DNA of 64,000 nt from Mesorhizobium sp. LHD-90. Lineage in GTDB: Bacteria; Pseudomonadota; Alphaproteobacteria; Rhizobiales; Rhizobiaceae. The DNA lies in NCBI RefSeq assembly GCF_030929505.1, contig NZ_JAVFVV010000002.1:310001-374000 (forward strand), read 5' to 3'. This document shows positions 11,443 through 19,942 of this stretch, piece after piece (the first letter of the stretch is position 1; every line of letters starts with the position of its first letter). Under the pieces are notes generated by a model, which did not search any database, was not told the DNA's origin, and was given only the letters and a program-made list of their open reading frames with translations. The translations under genes and the position numbers were made by a program.

Positions 11443-11869
11443 TGGAATCCCCTCCCTGGGGCTTATCAGGTCGATCACAGACAATTTGACTGTTGTTGCA
11501 GCATTGTCTCGCGGCCCCTGTTGAAGGCCATCGACGATCCTAGTCTATTCCTCAAATAACGAGGTCGCCAGAGCAGGTCTTTGAAAAATAACTTGACCGC
11601 TTTATTCAAATTGCCATCTGAAATTGCATAAAAAAACACGCGAAACGCGCTGAAATCCGTCGTCAAAATCCAAACAAGCCGCGGTGATGCGTGATGAAGA
11701 GAAAACCTGTCTCCAGCATGTCCATCCCGTGCCACCCACTTCCGTGCCCTGCGCCAATTGATCCTTTGCCCTCGGAACGCTAAGACGGCGGCCACCATCC
11801 GCCGCCCACGCGGTGTCGCTTCAACCCCACGGCCGAGCGTTCCCGGCGAACGCTGAAGGGAGAAAAAAC
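11443..11869. other. A/T-rich divergent promoter region
   Basis: About 430 bp separate the start of the arylsulfatase from the start of gabD. The part from 11550 to 11650 is much richer in A/T than its surroundings and probably contains the sulfatase promoter on the minus strand. No gene is supported here. A GAAGGGAG ribosome site at 11855-11862 belongs to gabD. Confidence 0.55.
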
Positions 11870-13327
11870 ATGCTCCAGAAAACCAGCCATTTCATGCGGC
11901 AGGCGAATTTCATCGGCGGCGAGTGGGTGCAGGCGGATTCCGGCGGAACGGTCGACGTCACCAACCCGGCCACCGGCCTCGTCATCGGCACCGTGCCGAA
12001 ATCCGGCAAGGCCGAGACGCGCCGCGCCATCGAGGCGGCCGAAGCCGCATTCCAGAGCTGGAAGAAGACCTCCGTGCTGGAGCGCCACAAGCTGCTCAGA
12101 AAACTGCACGACGCGATCATGGACAACCAGCAGCCGCTGGCCGAACTGCTGACCATGGAGCAGGGCAAGTCGCTGGCGGAATCCAAGGGCGAGATCGCCA
12201 TTTCCGCCGCCTATGTGCTGTGGTTCGCGGAAGAGGGCCGACGCGCCTATGGCGACGTGGTGCCGTCGCCCTGGGGCGACCGCCGCATCCTGGTGACCAA
12301 GGAGCCGACCGGCGTAATCGCCGCGATCACGCCGTGGAATTTCCCGTCCTCCATGCTGTCGCGAAAACTGGCGCCGGCGCTGGCAGCGGGCTGCACTACC
12401 GTGGTGAAACCTGCCTCGCAGACGCCCTATTCGGGCCTGGCCTGGGGTGCGCTCTGCGAGGAAGCCGGTTTCCCGAAGGGCACGGTCAACATCCTCACCG
12501 GATCTGCCGGCGAGATCGGCGACGAGATCTGCGCCAACCCGCTGGTCAAGAAGATCACCTTCACCGGTTCCACCGAGGTCGGCAAGATGCTGATGGCCAA
12601 GGCCGCCTCGACCGTGAAGAAGGTGTCGATGGAACTCGGCGGCAACGCGCCGTTCCTGGTCTTCGACGACGCCGACATCGATCGCGCGGTCGAAGGCGCG
12701 ATGGTGGCGAAATACCGTAATTCCGGCCAGACCTGCGTGTGCACCAACCGCTTCTTCGTCCAGGCCGGCGTCTATGACGCTTTCGTCGAAAGATTTTCGG
12801 AGGCGAGCCGCAAGCTGAAGGTCGGCGCCGGGCTGGAGGAGGGCACCCAGCAGGGCCCGCTGATCGACGAGAAGGCGGTCGAGAAGGTCGAAGAATTCGT
12901 CGCCGACGCAAAAGCCAAGGGCGGCAAGGTGGTTGCCGGCGGCAAGCGCCACGCGCTCGGCGGTTCGTTCTTCGAGCCGACCGTGATCGCCGACGCCAAG
13001 CCGAACATGATGTTCATGAAGGAAGAGATTTTTGGCCCCGTGGCCCCGGTGTTCAGGTTCGAAACCGAGGAAGAGGCGGTAAAACTCGCCAACGACACCG
13101 AATTCGGCCTTGCCTGCTATTTCTACACCGGCAATCTCGGCCGCGCCTTCCGGGTCATGGAAGGGCTGAAGTACGGCATGGTCGGCGTCAATGAGGGGCT
13201 GATCACCACCGTCGAGGCGCCGTTCGGCGGCGTGAAGGAGTCCGGCGTGGGCCGCGAGGGCGGCCACCAGGGCATCGAGGATTATCTCGACACGAAATAT
13301 GTCTGCATCGGCGGGCTTGGTCTCTGA
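11870..13327 (+). CDS. gabD: NAD(P)-dependent succinate-semialdehyde dehydrogenase
   Basis: This cytoplasmic aldehyde dehydrogenase of 485 residues oxidises succinate semialdehyde to succinate in the GABA shunt. The catalytic residues are visible: Glu255 in MELGGNAP and the Cys in GQTCVCTNRF (289, with a second Cys at 291 as in GabD-type enzymes). The pattern TPWNFPSSMLSRKLAPALAAG and the C-terminal PFGGVKESGVGREGG are typical of this branch. The start was set at the ATG with GAAGGGAG upstream, not at the more distant GTG at 11813. There is no GABA transaminase next door. Other short-chain semialdehydes remain possible substrates. Confidence 0.9.
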   Translation: MLQKTSHFMRQANFIGGEWVQADSGGTVDVTNPATGLVIGTVPKSGKAETRRAIEAAEAAFQSWKKTSVLERHKLLRKLHDAIMDNQQPLAELLTMEQGKSLAESKGEIAISAAYVLWFAEEGRRAYGDVVPSPWGDRRILVTKEPTGVIAAITPWNFPSSMLSRKLAPALAAGCTTVVKPASQTPYSGLAWGALCEEAGFPKGTVNILTGSAGEIGDEICANPLVKKITFTGSTEVGKMLMAKAASTVKKVSMELGGNAPFLVFDDADIDRAVEGAMVAKYRNSGQTCVCTNRFFVQAGVYDAFVERFSEASRKLKVGAGLEEGTQQGPLIDEKAVEKVEEFVADAKAKGGKVVAGGKRHALGGSFFEPTVIADAKPNMMFMKEEIFGPVAPVFRFETEEEAVKLANDTEFGLACYFYTGNLGRAFRVMEGLKYGMVGVNEGLITTVEAPFGGVKESGVGREGGHQGIEDYLDTKYVCIGGLGL

Positions 13328-13378
13328 TATCGCGCCTCGCGGGTTGTCGGTCAGCCCCGGCCGCTTCGCGGCTACCTT

Positions 13379-13464
13379 CCCTCCGCTGGGGAGAAGAGGA
13401 AAGGCGAAGACGTCCGCGACGTCCTCTCCCCTCGGGGAGAGGTCGCCCCGAGCGAAGCGGAGGG
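13379..13464. repeat. Nested palindromic intergenic element
   Basis: Outer arms CCCTCCGCT (13379-13387) and AGCGGAGGG (13456-13464) enclose a perfect inner hairpin CCTCTCCCC/GGGGAGAGG (13423-13431 and 13434-13442). Elements of this look are scattered between genes in many rhizobial genomes, recalled from general knowledge and not checked. Its place just after gabD suggests it could also serve as a transcript end. Confidence 0.65.
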
Positions 13465-13536
13465 CGGGTGCGTTTGCACGACCGGCAGCCCGAGCCAGGC
13501 AATCGATTTTTTGATACAATTGATAGAGGTCGGGGG

Positions 13537-14556
13537 ATGAGTTTCGGCGAGGTTTTCGGGGAGACGGGAACGGGCGAACCTGTCCGCCGGGTCATCCTTC
13601 GCGGCGGCGGCCTGACGGCCAACGTCCTGTCATTCGGCGCGATCCTTCAGGATCTGCGGCTGGAAGGTCACGAACCACCGCTGATGCTGGGTTTCGAACG
13701 CTTCGAGGATTATCTGGCCCACCCGAACTATTTCGGCGCCGTCATCGGCCGGCATGCCAACCGCATCCGCAACGGCCGCTTCGGCATCGACGGCAAAGGC
13801 TACGCCATTGATCCAGAACATCCGGAACGCCACGGTCTGCATGGCGGGCCGGACGGTTATGCCCGCCGCAACTGGACCGTCGACGAAGCCGGCGAGGATT
13901 TTGTCACGCTGTCGCTTGCCGACCCCGACGGTCTTATGGGCTTCCCGGGCGCCCTAGCAACCCGATGCACCTACCGGCTGGGCGGGGAGGGAGCGCTGTC
14001 TCTCACGCTGACCGCCACCGCCGACAAGCCGACACTCTGCAATCTCACCAGCCACGCCTATTTCAACCTCGAGGACGGCGGCGAGACCGACACCGGTGAT
14101 CACCAACTGGCGATTTTTGCCGACGCCTATCTGCCGGTCGACGGCGACTTGATCCCGACCGGCGCGGTGACCCCCGTCGCCGGCACCGACTTCGATTTCC
14201 GCGAGCCGCGAAAAATCCGGCCGATGCCGGAAGCCGACCTGATCCGCTACGACAACAATTTCTGCCTGTCCTCCGCCCGGCGCGAAATCAGCCTCGCCGC
14301 CCGGGCGCAAGCGGGAAAGTCCGGCGTCGAAATGGAAGTCTGGACCACCGAGCCCGGCGTGCAGTTCTACGCCGGCCACTATGTCGACCTCGACGCCATC
14401 GGGCTCGGCGGTCGCCGCTACCGGCCGTTCTCCAGCTTCTGCCTGGAGGCGCAGATCTGGCCTGATTCGCCCAACCAACCCTATTTCCCGCAGGCGGTGC
14501 TGCGGCCGGGCGAGACTTATCGGCACGTCACCGAGTTCCGCTTCCGGTGCGCATGA
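13537..14556 (+). CDS. galM: Aldose 1-epimerase (galactose mutarotase)
   Basis: This 339-residue galactose-mutarotase-like enzyme interconverts the alpha and beta anomers of aldoses. Visible signatures include IGRHANRIRNGRF, the catalytic HGLHGGPDGYARRNW, LTSHAYFNL and the catalytic-base region TEPGVQFYAGHYVD. The ATG at 13537 follows a G-rich stretch; an upstream in-frame start at 13468 would overlap the palindromic element and add an unrelated tail. The last 28 nt of conserved coding sequence are duplicated 474 bp downstream. Confidence 0.92.
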   Translation: MSFGEVFGETGTGEPVRRVILRGGGLTANVLSFGAILQDLRLEGHEPPLMLGFERFEDYLAHPNYFGAVIGRHANRIRNGRFGIDGKGYAIDPEHPERHGLHGGPDGYARRNWTVDEAGEDFVTLSLADPDGLMGFPGALATRCTYRLGGEGALSLTLTATADKPTLCNLTSHAYFNLEDGGETDTGDHQLAIFADAYLPVDGDLIPTGAVTPVAGTDFDFREPRKIRPMPEADLIRYDNNFCLSSARREISLAARAQAGKSGVEMEVWTTEPGVQFYAGHYVDLDAIGLGGRRYRPFSSFCLEAQIWPDSPNQPYFPQAVLRPGETYRHVTEFRFRCA

Positions 14557-15021
14557 CTCATGGCGGGCTCGGACCCCGCCGCGACTATCGATTGCGAATG
14601 ATCTTGTACCGGACTGTCCCATCCGCAAACTCTCGCCGTTCCAGCGGGACGTTCGTACCGGCCGGAAGCGGCAGCAGGACCGTGTCGCGGACCACTAAGG
14701 TTTCGTCTGTATCATTCAGTTTGATGACAAACTGCGTGCCGCGTCCAGACACTGCTGAGACGATTTCGCCATTCGGATAAGTTGTCTTCACGGCAGGCCC
14801 GAGGTTGTGGGTCCGGTAGACAGCCTGCAGCACCAATGCAACGCTGGCCAGCAGCAAGACCCCGAGCGAAAATTTGATGGACCAATGCATCGGAACATGC
14901 CCACAGTTTGCACCGGCACGAATGTAGGAAGCCGTGGCCTGGACGCCATCCGCGTCAATTTTTGGCCGGCACGGGTTTGCCCGGCGAAATCTGTCGGCAC
15001 GTCACCGAGTTCCGCTTCCGG
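14520..15021 (+). repeat. galM: 28-nt direct repeat of the galM 3' end
   Basis: Positions 14520-14547 (inside galM) and 14994-15021 are identical over 28 nt. The second copy still reads in the galM frame, HVTEFRFRRG, and then meets TGA. This looks like the original galM end displaced by about 470 bp of inserted or duplicated DNA that carries the small minus-strand gene. Confidence 0.85.
14585..14890 (-). CDS. Small membrane-anchored hypothetical protein
   Basis: This is a 101-residue protein with one N-terminal hydrophobic segment (FSLGVLLLASVALVLQAVY) and a hydrophilic, beta-rich remainder (GEIVSAVSGRGTQFVIKL). It is either a signal-anchored periplasmic protein or an uncleaved membrane protein. 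No family is recognised. It lies wholly inside the segment bounded by the duplicated galM end, so it may have arrived with that insertion. The ribosome site is weak, so its status as a gene is moderately supported. Confidence 0.5.
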   Translation of the reverse strand: MHWSIKFSLGVLLLASVALVLQAVYRTHNLGPAVKTTYPNGEIVSAVSGRGTQFVIKLNDTDETLVVRDTVLLPLPAGTNVPLERREFADGTVRYKIIRNR

Positions 15022-15271
15022 CGGGGGTGAAAGCCGGCAACGGAAAGAAAATCACCCTCGCGGCAATGGCGAAACGCCAACAAAACAAGCGCGCGGCCGC
15101 AAAAACAGGGCCAAAATGAAGCCCGTCGCGCGGTTTTGCCGGTGCGTTTCCGACAAGCCTTTGAAACTGCGTGATCTTCCGGACTTCACGGAAGTTTTGA
15201 GTCGGTGTCGGAGCGAGTTCCTCGCACCATTACAAACTCTTCAATATGGTACATAAAACAATAGCTTGTCG
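14891..15271. other. Intergenic region with the displaced galM end
   Basis: This 380-bp stretch holds the second copy of the galM 3' repeat (14994-15021) and then a region that becomes A/T-rich toward 15235-15280. No gene is supported. Confidence 0.5.
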
Positions 15272-16195
15272 CTATCCGTTAAACACCGCGCGCAGCGTCT
15301 CGAACGGCGCCAGCGCGCCGCGCACCTGGATCACCGCGCCGGCGACCCGGTGCGCACGGACGGCCGCCTCCACTGGCGAGTCGCCCACCAGCCGAGCGGC
15401 AAGATATCCCCCGTTGAAACTGTCGCCGGCACCGGTCGTGTCGACCGGTTTTGCTACCGCCGTGGCGGGCGAGGGGGTCAAAAGATCGCCGTGGGCAATC
15501 AGCGCCTCGGCCTCGCCATTCTTCACGACGATCTCGGAAACACCAAGCTTTTTCAATCGCTTGGCGGTGTCGTGGGGTGCGGCATCGCCGAACAGCGCCT
15601 GCTCGTCGGGGAACGTCGGCAGGGCGATGTCGGTGGTCGCAAGAGCAGCCTCGAAGGCGGCTTTCGCCGTCTCCGCATCCGGCCAAAGGCGGGGACGAAA
15701 ATTCGGGTCGAAGGCCACTAGCGTCTTTTGCGCCCGCGCCCCGGCGACAGCGTTCAGCAAGACCTTCCGCGCCTCCGGTGAAAGAATTGCCAAGGTAATT
15801 CCGGAAAAGTAAACAAGTGACTGGTTTTCAAGGCTTTTTGCCAGTGCGGCGGGGTCGCTGGCGAGTTGCCGCGCGGCCGCGTCCGAGCGCCAGTAGGTGA
15901 AAGACCGTTCCGCCCCGGTCAGGGTGATCGCATAAAGTCCCGGCCTTGCCCCGGGGATCCTTGGGCTCGCCGCTATACCAATTCCGTTCTCAGAAAAGAA
16001 CGCTATCTGTTTGATCGAAAAGGGATCGTCGCCGAATGCCGACACATAGTCGGCGGCCCGATCGGGCTCCGTTAACGCCCGAAGCGTCCACAGCGTGTTG
16101 AAAGTGTCCCCGGCGTAGCCCATACGCCAGGATTCGCCGCCCTGGCCGGAAAGCTCCAGCATGCACTCGCCGACCGATGCTATTCCGCGCGCCAC
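15272..16195 (-). CDS. kdgK: PfkB-family sugar kinase, 2-keto-3-deoxygluconate kinase-like
   Basis: This 307-residue ribokinase-superfamily kinase probably phosphorylates 2-dehydro-3-deoxygluconate. The substrate-binding GDTFNTLWTLRAL near residue 29 and the C-terminal PfkB signature DTTGAGDSFNGGYLA, with the catalytic Asp, are intact. The start is set at GTG 16195: the conserved N-terminus ARGIASVGECMLEL follows at once and GGGAG lies upstream. A longer frame to 16306 adds a tail without homology. It diverges from the FixH-like gene. Fructokinase or another sugar kinase activity is the alternative. Confidence 0.85.
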   Translation of the reverse strand: MARGIASVGECMLELSGQGGESWRMGYAGDTFNTLWTLRALTEPDRAADYVSAFGDDPFSIKQIAFFSENGIGIAASPRIPGARPGLYAITLTGAERSFTYWRSDAAARQLASDPAALAKSLENQSLVYFSGITLAILSPEARKVLLNAVAGARAQKTLVAFDPNFRPRLWPDAETAKAAFEAALATTDIALPTFPDEQALFGDAAPHDTAKRLKKLGVSEIVVKNGEAEALIAHGDLLTPSPATAVAKPVDTTGAGDSFNGGYLAARLVGDSPVEAAVRAHRVAGAVIQVRGALAPFETLRAVFNG

Positions 16196-16332
16196 CTGGA
16201 AGCTCCCAAGATGCTGAAATTGAAAACCTTTTGCCACCTGCCGGCGCAACGGGCAACCTGCCTCATGCGGCGGCTTCCCGTTTTGCCCGCAAAGTCCTAA
16301 ATTCACCGCCGCAACCGCTCCGGAAAACCTTC

Positions 16333-16776
16333 ATGCACAAAAAATCCTGGGGAATCATCGTCATCCCGGTCCTGGCGCTGGTCGCCTTGTTCTGTTTCGC
16401 CCAGATCTATCTGACCGCCCCGCGCCACGATGCCCCCGACGTCACCCGCGCAAAATCCACTGAAAACAAACTGTTCGTGGCTTCGATCGCCCCCGAAGGC
16501 GGCGAGCCGAAGGTTGGGCCGCTCAGTTCTTGGATGCTGACGTTGCGGCTCCCCAATGGCCATCCGGTGCGCAACGCCTTGATTTCACTCGACGGCGGCA
16601 TGCCCGACCACAATCATGGACTGCCCACCAAGCCGACCGTCAGCACTGACCTCGGCGAGGGACACTATCGTATCGAGGGCTTGAAATTTACCATGCCCGG
16701 TGTCTGGGTACTCAAGCTCGTGATCTCGACGGCGGACTTTGGCTCGGACGAGGCGACGTTCAACGTCGTCCTCTAA
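16333..16776 (+). CDS. FixH/YtkA-like membrane-anchored protein with Met/His motif
   Basis: The 147-residue protein has one N-terminal membrane anchor (IIVIPVLALVALFCFAQIYL) and a periplasmic immunoglobulin/cupredoxin-like domain of the FixH/YtkA type. The motif GGMPDHNHGLPTKP (Met90, His93, His95) looks like a copper site. It precedes the di-haem peroxidase gene by 14 nt, so the two form an operon. FixH proteins help load copper into cbb3 oxidase, but no fixG/fixI/fixS genes are here, so a role in servicing the neighbouring peroxidase or in copper handling is more likely. Confidence 0.8.
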   Translation: MHKKSWGIIVIPVLALVALFCFAQIYLTAPRHDAPDVTRAKSTENKLFVASIAPEGGEPKVGPLSSWMLTLRLPNGHPVRNALISLDGGMPDHNHGLPTKPTVSTDLGEGHYRIEGLKFTMPGVWVLKLVISTADFGSDEATFNVVL

Positions 16777-16790
16777 GGTTTTGAAAATCC

Positions 16791-17993
16791 ATGTTTTCCC
16801 GTCTGCTTTGGCTGTCCTTTTTGGGAGCAGCGCTTGGCTTGGCGGGCTGCGGCGACCAGAATTTCTCGGATGCCGAAAAGGCGACGATTGCCTCATTGTC
16901 GCTTTCGGCGTTGCCGCCACTGCCACCCGATCCGACCAACAAATATGCCGACCTGCCCGGCCCGGCCGCTTTCGGGGCGACCCTGTTCTTCGAACAGCGG
17001 CTGTCGCGCGACGGCAACGTAGCCTGTTCTACCTGCCACATGATCGACCGGCAATTCCAGGACGATCGGCCGTTCGGCATCGCCGCAGGCGAGACGCGCC
17101 GGCGCACCATGCCGCTGGCGGGCGTCGCGCATGGCGCCTGGTTCTTCTGGGATGGGCGGCGCGACAGTCTTTGGGCGCAGGCGCTGGCGCCGTTGGAGGA
17201 TTTGCAGGAACATGCAGGAACAAGAACGGCTTACGCGCATCTGATCGAGCGTGAGTTCAAGGGCCGTTACGAACGCATCTTTGGGCCGCTGCCAAACCTT
17301 TCCGGCTTGCCTACCTCGGCCGGTCCGTTCGGGACGCCGGTGGAGCAGGCCGCCTGGGTGGCGATGAGCGGGGATCAGCGTTATGACATCGACGTGGTTT
17401 TTGCCAATCTCGGCAAGGCGTTGGCCGCTTTCGAGCGTACGATCGTGCATCAGCCGACGCGCTTCGACCGGTTTGCCGCTGTGCTCGCCGCCGGTCGCGA
17501 GCCGCAGCCCGATGAGGTCTTCACCGAGGAGGAGAAGCTTGGACTAAAACTGTTCATCGGCAAGGCGCGCTGCTCGACCTGCCACAACGGCCCGCGTTTG
17601 ACCGACGAGCATTTTCACAACACCGGCGTACCGCAAGCCGTTGAAAAATCGCCTGATTTTGGCCGGGAGGAGGGTGTTGGTCTGGTTGCCGACGATCCGT
17701 TCAATTGCCTCGGCCGGTTCCGCGACGGCGACGAAGCAGCCTGCGGCGAGCTTCGCCACATGGTGACGACAAGCCCGGAATTGCGCCGGGCGTTCAAGGC
17801 TCCGTCGCTGCGCGGCGTCGCCACGCGCCGACCTTTCATGCACGCCGGACAGTTCGACACGCTGGAGGAGGTGGTCGATCACTATGCCGCAGCGCCGCCT
17901 TCTCCCAACGGCACCTCGGAACTCCAGCCTCTGCGGCTTTCGGACCGGGAAAAGACAGCGCTGGTGGCTTTTCTTCGAACGCTGGCGGAGTGA
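16791..17993 (+). CDS. Di-haem cytochrome c peroxidase, MauG/MbnH-like lipoprotein
   Basis: This 400-residue periplasmic di-haem protein has a lipoprotein signal (lipobox LAGC, Cys20). The two haem-binding motifs are CSTCH at 79-83 and CSTCH at 261-265. WDGR at 120-123 is the conserved inter-haem tryptophan region of the bacterial CCP/MauG family. The family includes hydrogen-peroxide-reducing peroxidases and enzymes that modify protein residues, such as MauG and MbnH. The tight pairing with a copper-motif FixH-like protein favours a modifying or copper-linked role, but that is inference. Confidence 0.88.
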   Translation: MFSRLLWLSFLGAALGLAGCGDQNFSDAEKATIASLSLSALPPLPPDPTNKYADLPGPAAFGATLFFEQRLSRDGNVACSTCHMIDRQFQDDRPFGIAAGETRRRTMPLAGVAHGAWFFWDGRRDSLWAQALAPLEDLQEHAGTRTAYAHLIEREFKGRYERIFGPLPNLSGLPTSAGPFGTPVEQAAWVAMSGDQRYDIDVVFANLGKALAAFERTIVHQPTRFDRFAAVLAAGREPQPDEVFTEEEKLGLKLFIGKARCSTCHNGPRLTDEHFHNTGVPQAVEKSPDFGREEGVGLVADDPFNCLGRFRDGDEAACGELRHMVTTSPELRRAFKAPSLRGVATRRPFMHAGQFDTLEEVVDHYAAAPPSPNGTSELQPLRLSDREKTALVAFLRTLAE

Positions 17994-18002
17994 TTTTGTG
18001 CT

Positions 18003-18023
18003 GATGCCCTTGAACAGGGCATC
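18003..18023. terminator. Hairpin between convergent genes
   Basis: A perfect 7-bp stem GATGCCC/GGGCATC with a 7-nt loop lies 10 nt after the peroxidase stop and before the convergent terC gene. It lacks a T-run, so termination is plausible but not certain. Confidence 0.45.
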
Positions 18024-18086
18024 AAGGATGTCATTGATAAGATTAGCTATTCGGGTCTGGCCCGCGCCGTCCGAATCTCGACGATC

Positions 18087-18782
18087 CTAGTGGCCGACGG
18101 CCCCCGGAGGTCCGAACCAGGTGCCGAGGACCGAGAGCTGCTCCGGCCACTGGCCGTATGCGCCTTTCAACGTCATCTCGATCGCCACGTAAAGGATGAC
18201 CAGCAAGCCGACATAAGCGATCCAACGGAAGCGGTGGAGCAGGCGCGCGATAAACGAAGCGGCAAAACCCATCAGTGCGATCGAGAGGGCGAGCCCGATG
18301 ATCAGAACGGTCGGGTGGTCCATCGCGGCGCCGGCGACGGCCAGCACGTTGTCGAGCGACATGGAAACGTCGGCTATGACGATCTGCCAGGCGGCCTGCG
18401 CAAAGGTCTTGCGTTTGGCTTTATCGGCGACCGCTCCGCTCTTGTTGTGATCCTTGTCGGAGAGCGCCTCGGTTGCCTCCTCTTCTTCCTCGTGCGTGGT
18501 GCTGAGTTCGCGCCACATTTTCCAGCAGACGTAGAGCAGAAGGATGCCGCCACCGATGAGCAGGATCGGCCCGATCTGGAGGAGCTGCTGGGTGACCAGC
18601 GCAAAGAAGATACGCAACACAGTGGCAGCGCCGATGCCGACCAGAATTGCCTTTTTGCGCTGGTCTGCGGGCAGGCCGGCGGCGGCCAGACCGATGACGA
18701 TTGCGTTGTCGCCCGCGAGCACCAGGTCGATCGCGATGACCTGCAACAATGCGGAGAAGCCAGCCGCCGTGAAAATTTCCAT
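18087..18782 (-). CDS. TerC family integral membrane protein (YjbE-type)
   Basis: The 231-residue membrane protein has paired TerC motifs: LVLAGDNAIVIGLAA in the first half and VSMSLDNVLAVAGAA in the second, with conserved aspartates inside helices. A charged cytoplasmic loop rich in Glu and Lys (about residues 90-125) separates the halves. Members of this family act in export of manganese or other metals. ATG 18782 has an upstream ACGAGG; a GTG nine codons earlier at 18809 is also possible. It is convergent with the peroxidase operon and downstream of mucR on the same strand. Confidence 0.88.
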   Translation of the reverse strand: MEIFTAAGFSALLQVIAIDLVLAGDNAIVIGLAAAGLPADQRKKAILVGIGAATVLRIFFALVTQQLLQIGPILLIGGGILLLYVCWKMWRELSTTHEEEEEATEALSDKDHNKSGAVADKAKRKTFAQAAWQIVIADVSMSLDNVLAVAGAAMDHPTVLIIGLALSIALMGFAASFIARLLHRFRWIAYVGLLVILYVAIEMTLKGAYGQWPEQLSVLGTWFGPPGAVGH

Positions 18783-18980
18783 CGAATGGATAACCTCGTA
18801 AAACGCCACGTCGCGGTGTCCGCCTATCGGCCATGCACCGTCGCGTCAAGCCGCAGCGGCACTCCGGAACCGAAATTGGGGCACACCAAATCACTGCCCA
18901 CGACGGCGCGCCGGCATCGCCGATGTGGCGCAATGGCGTTCTCTCCGTCGGTAGACTGGCGGCAATGCCGCTGGAGCAGA

Positions 18981-18999
18981 CGCCGGGAGCAGCCCGGCG
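18981..18999 (-). terminator. Hairpin after the MucR-like gene
   Basis: A perfect 7-bp stem CGCCGGG/CCCGGCG with a 5-nt loop lies 18 nt beyond the stop of the MucR-like gene on the minus strand. The position fits a transcript end. Confidence 0.5.
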
Positions 19000-19016
19000 T
19001 CCGGAACCGACCGGAA

Positions 19017-19481
19017 CTATTCCTTGGCCTTGGCCTTGGCCGTTCGCTTGCGGCGCGGCGCCGCCGGCAAAGCTGCTTCCTCTTCCTGTCCCTTGCGCCC
19101 CAGCCCCATCGTCTTGGCGAGCGCGGAGCGTGTGGCGGCATAATTGGGGGCGACCATCGGATAGTCGGAAGGGAGACCCCACTTGGAACGATATTGTTCC
19201 GGGCTCATGCCATACTGGGCACTGAGGTGGCGCTTCAAAGACTTGAACTTTCGGCCGTCCTCAAGCGAGATCAGATATTCGGGGGTGATCGATTTCTTGA
19301 CCGGTACAGCCGGTACCAGCGGCACGGACTCCGGCTCCGCCTTGCCTGCGAGCTTCTCCAGGGAGGCATGCACGCTGGCGACCAACTCGGCAAGATTTGC
19401 CATCGGCACGCTATTCTTCGATACATAAGCCGACACGATCGACGCTGTCAGCTCCAGCCTTGTGGTATGTTCGTCGTCCAC
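19017..19481 (-). CDS. MucR/Ros family transcriptional regulator lacking zinc ligands
   Basis: This 154-residue DNA-binding protein belongs to the rhizobial Ros/MucR family, which binds A/T-rich promoters and controls exopolysaccharide, motility and symbiosis genes. The domain is intact around SLEDGRKFKSLKRHLSAQY and YRSKWGLPSDYPMVAPNYA. The zinc-site Cys of the usual CLEDG is Ser72, His85 is kept, and the following His is Gln89, so zinc can hardly be held. The tail (about 128-154) is highly basic, ending KRTAKAKAKE. GTG at 19481 is chosen because GGAGAG lies just upstream and homologues start with DDEHTTR. Confidence 0.88.
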   Translation of the reverse strand: MDDEHTTRLELTASIVSAYVSKNSVPMANLAELVASVHASLEKLAGKAEPESVPLVPAVPVKKSITPEYLISLEDGRKFKSLKRHLSAQYGMSPEQYRSKWGLPSDYPMVAPNYAATRSALAKTMGLGRKGQEEEAALPAAPRRKRTAKAKAKE

Positions 19482-19942
19482 GTTCTCTCTCTCTCCGGAA
19501 TATCGGAATGTCGTGGTCTCAAAATTCAGGCGAATCAAGACTAATTTTCAACGGCGCGTTAGCACGGTTCGTCTTTCGAATCGACCGGCGCGCTGATGAA
19601 AGTTGGCCAGCGGCGGCGGTTCCAAAGAGATAAGAATCAAAAATGCGTCGTCCTCATACATTCTCATTCTTTGAGTCGATTCAAGATAAGTCAAGCTCAC
19701 GAGGGCTGATCTAGATCTTGGCGACACACTCTTCTGGTCTATACGCGCTTCATACTATTTCATTTCCGGCCAGCAGGCCGGAAATTAAAGGCGGGATGCT
19801 CGGAACGGACGCAAAAGCAACGGCCGGACGGCGGATGCGAGTCTGGGTGATTGATCGCGGATCGGGGACTGTGTTGACGGGCTAGCCGAACGTCAGTGTG
19901 ACTGTGCGGCCGCCGGTTCAGGCCGCGAGAAGCCTGCGGCGC
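19482..19942. other. A/T-rich upstream region of the MucR-like gene
   Basis: This 460-bp stretch has no supported gene. A perfect 10-bp inverted repeat (ATTTCCGGCC at 19762-19771 and GGCCGGAAAT at 19776-19785, loop of 4) may end the phyH transcript or act as a protein site. The part from 19500 to 19760 is A/T-rich, fitting autoregulation by a MucR-type protein, which is an inference. Confidence 0.5.

Noticed and set aside
18783-19000. Possible manganese (yybP-ykoY) riboswitch upstream of terC
   Set aside because: YjbE-type genes often have this leader, but I could not find its conserved core on the minus strand. The obvious hairpin there fits a terminator for the MucR-like gene better.
18090-19544. 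A long plus-strand frame across terC and the MucR-like gene
   Set aside because: It is antisense to two well-supported genes and its translation has no conserved features.
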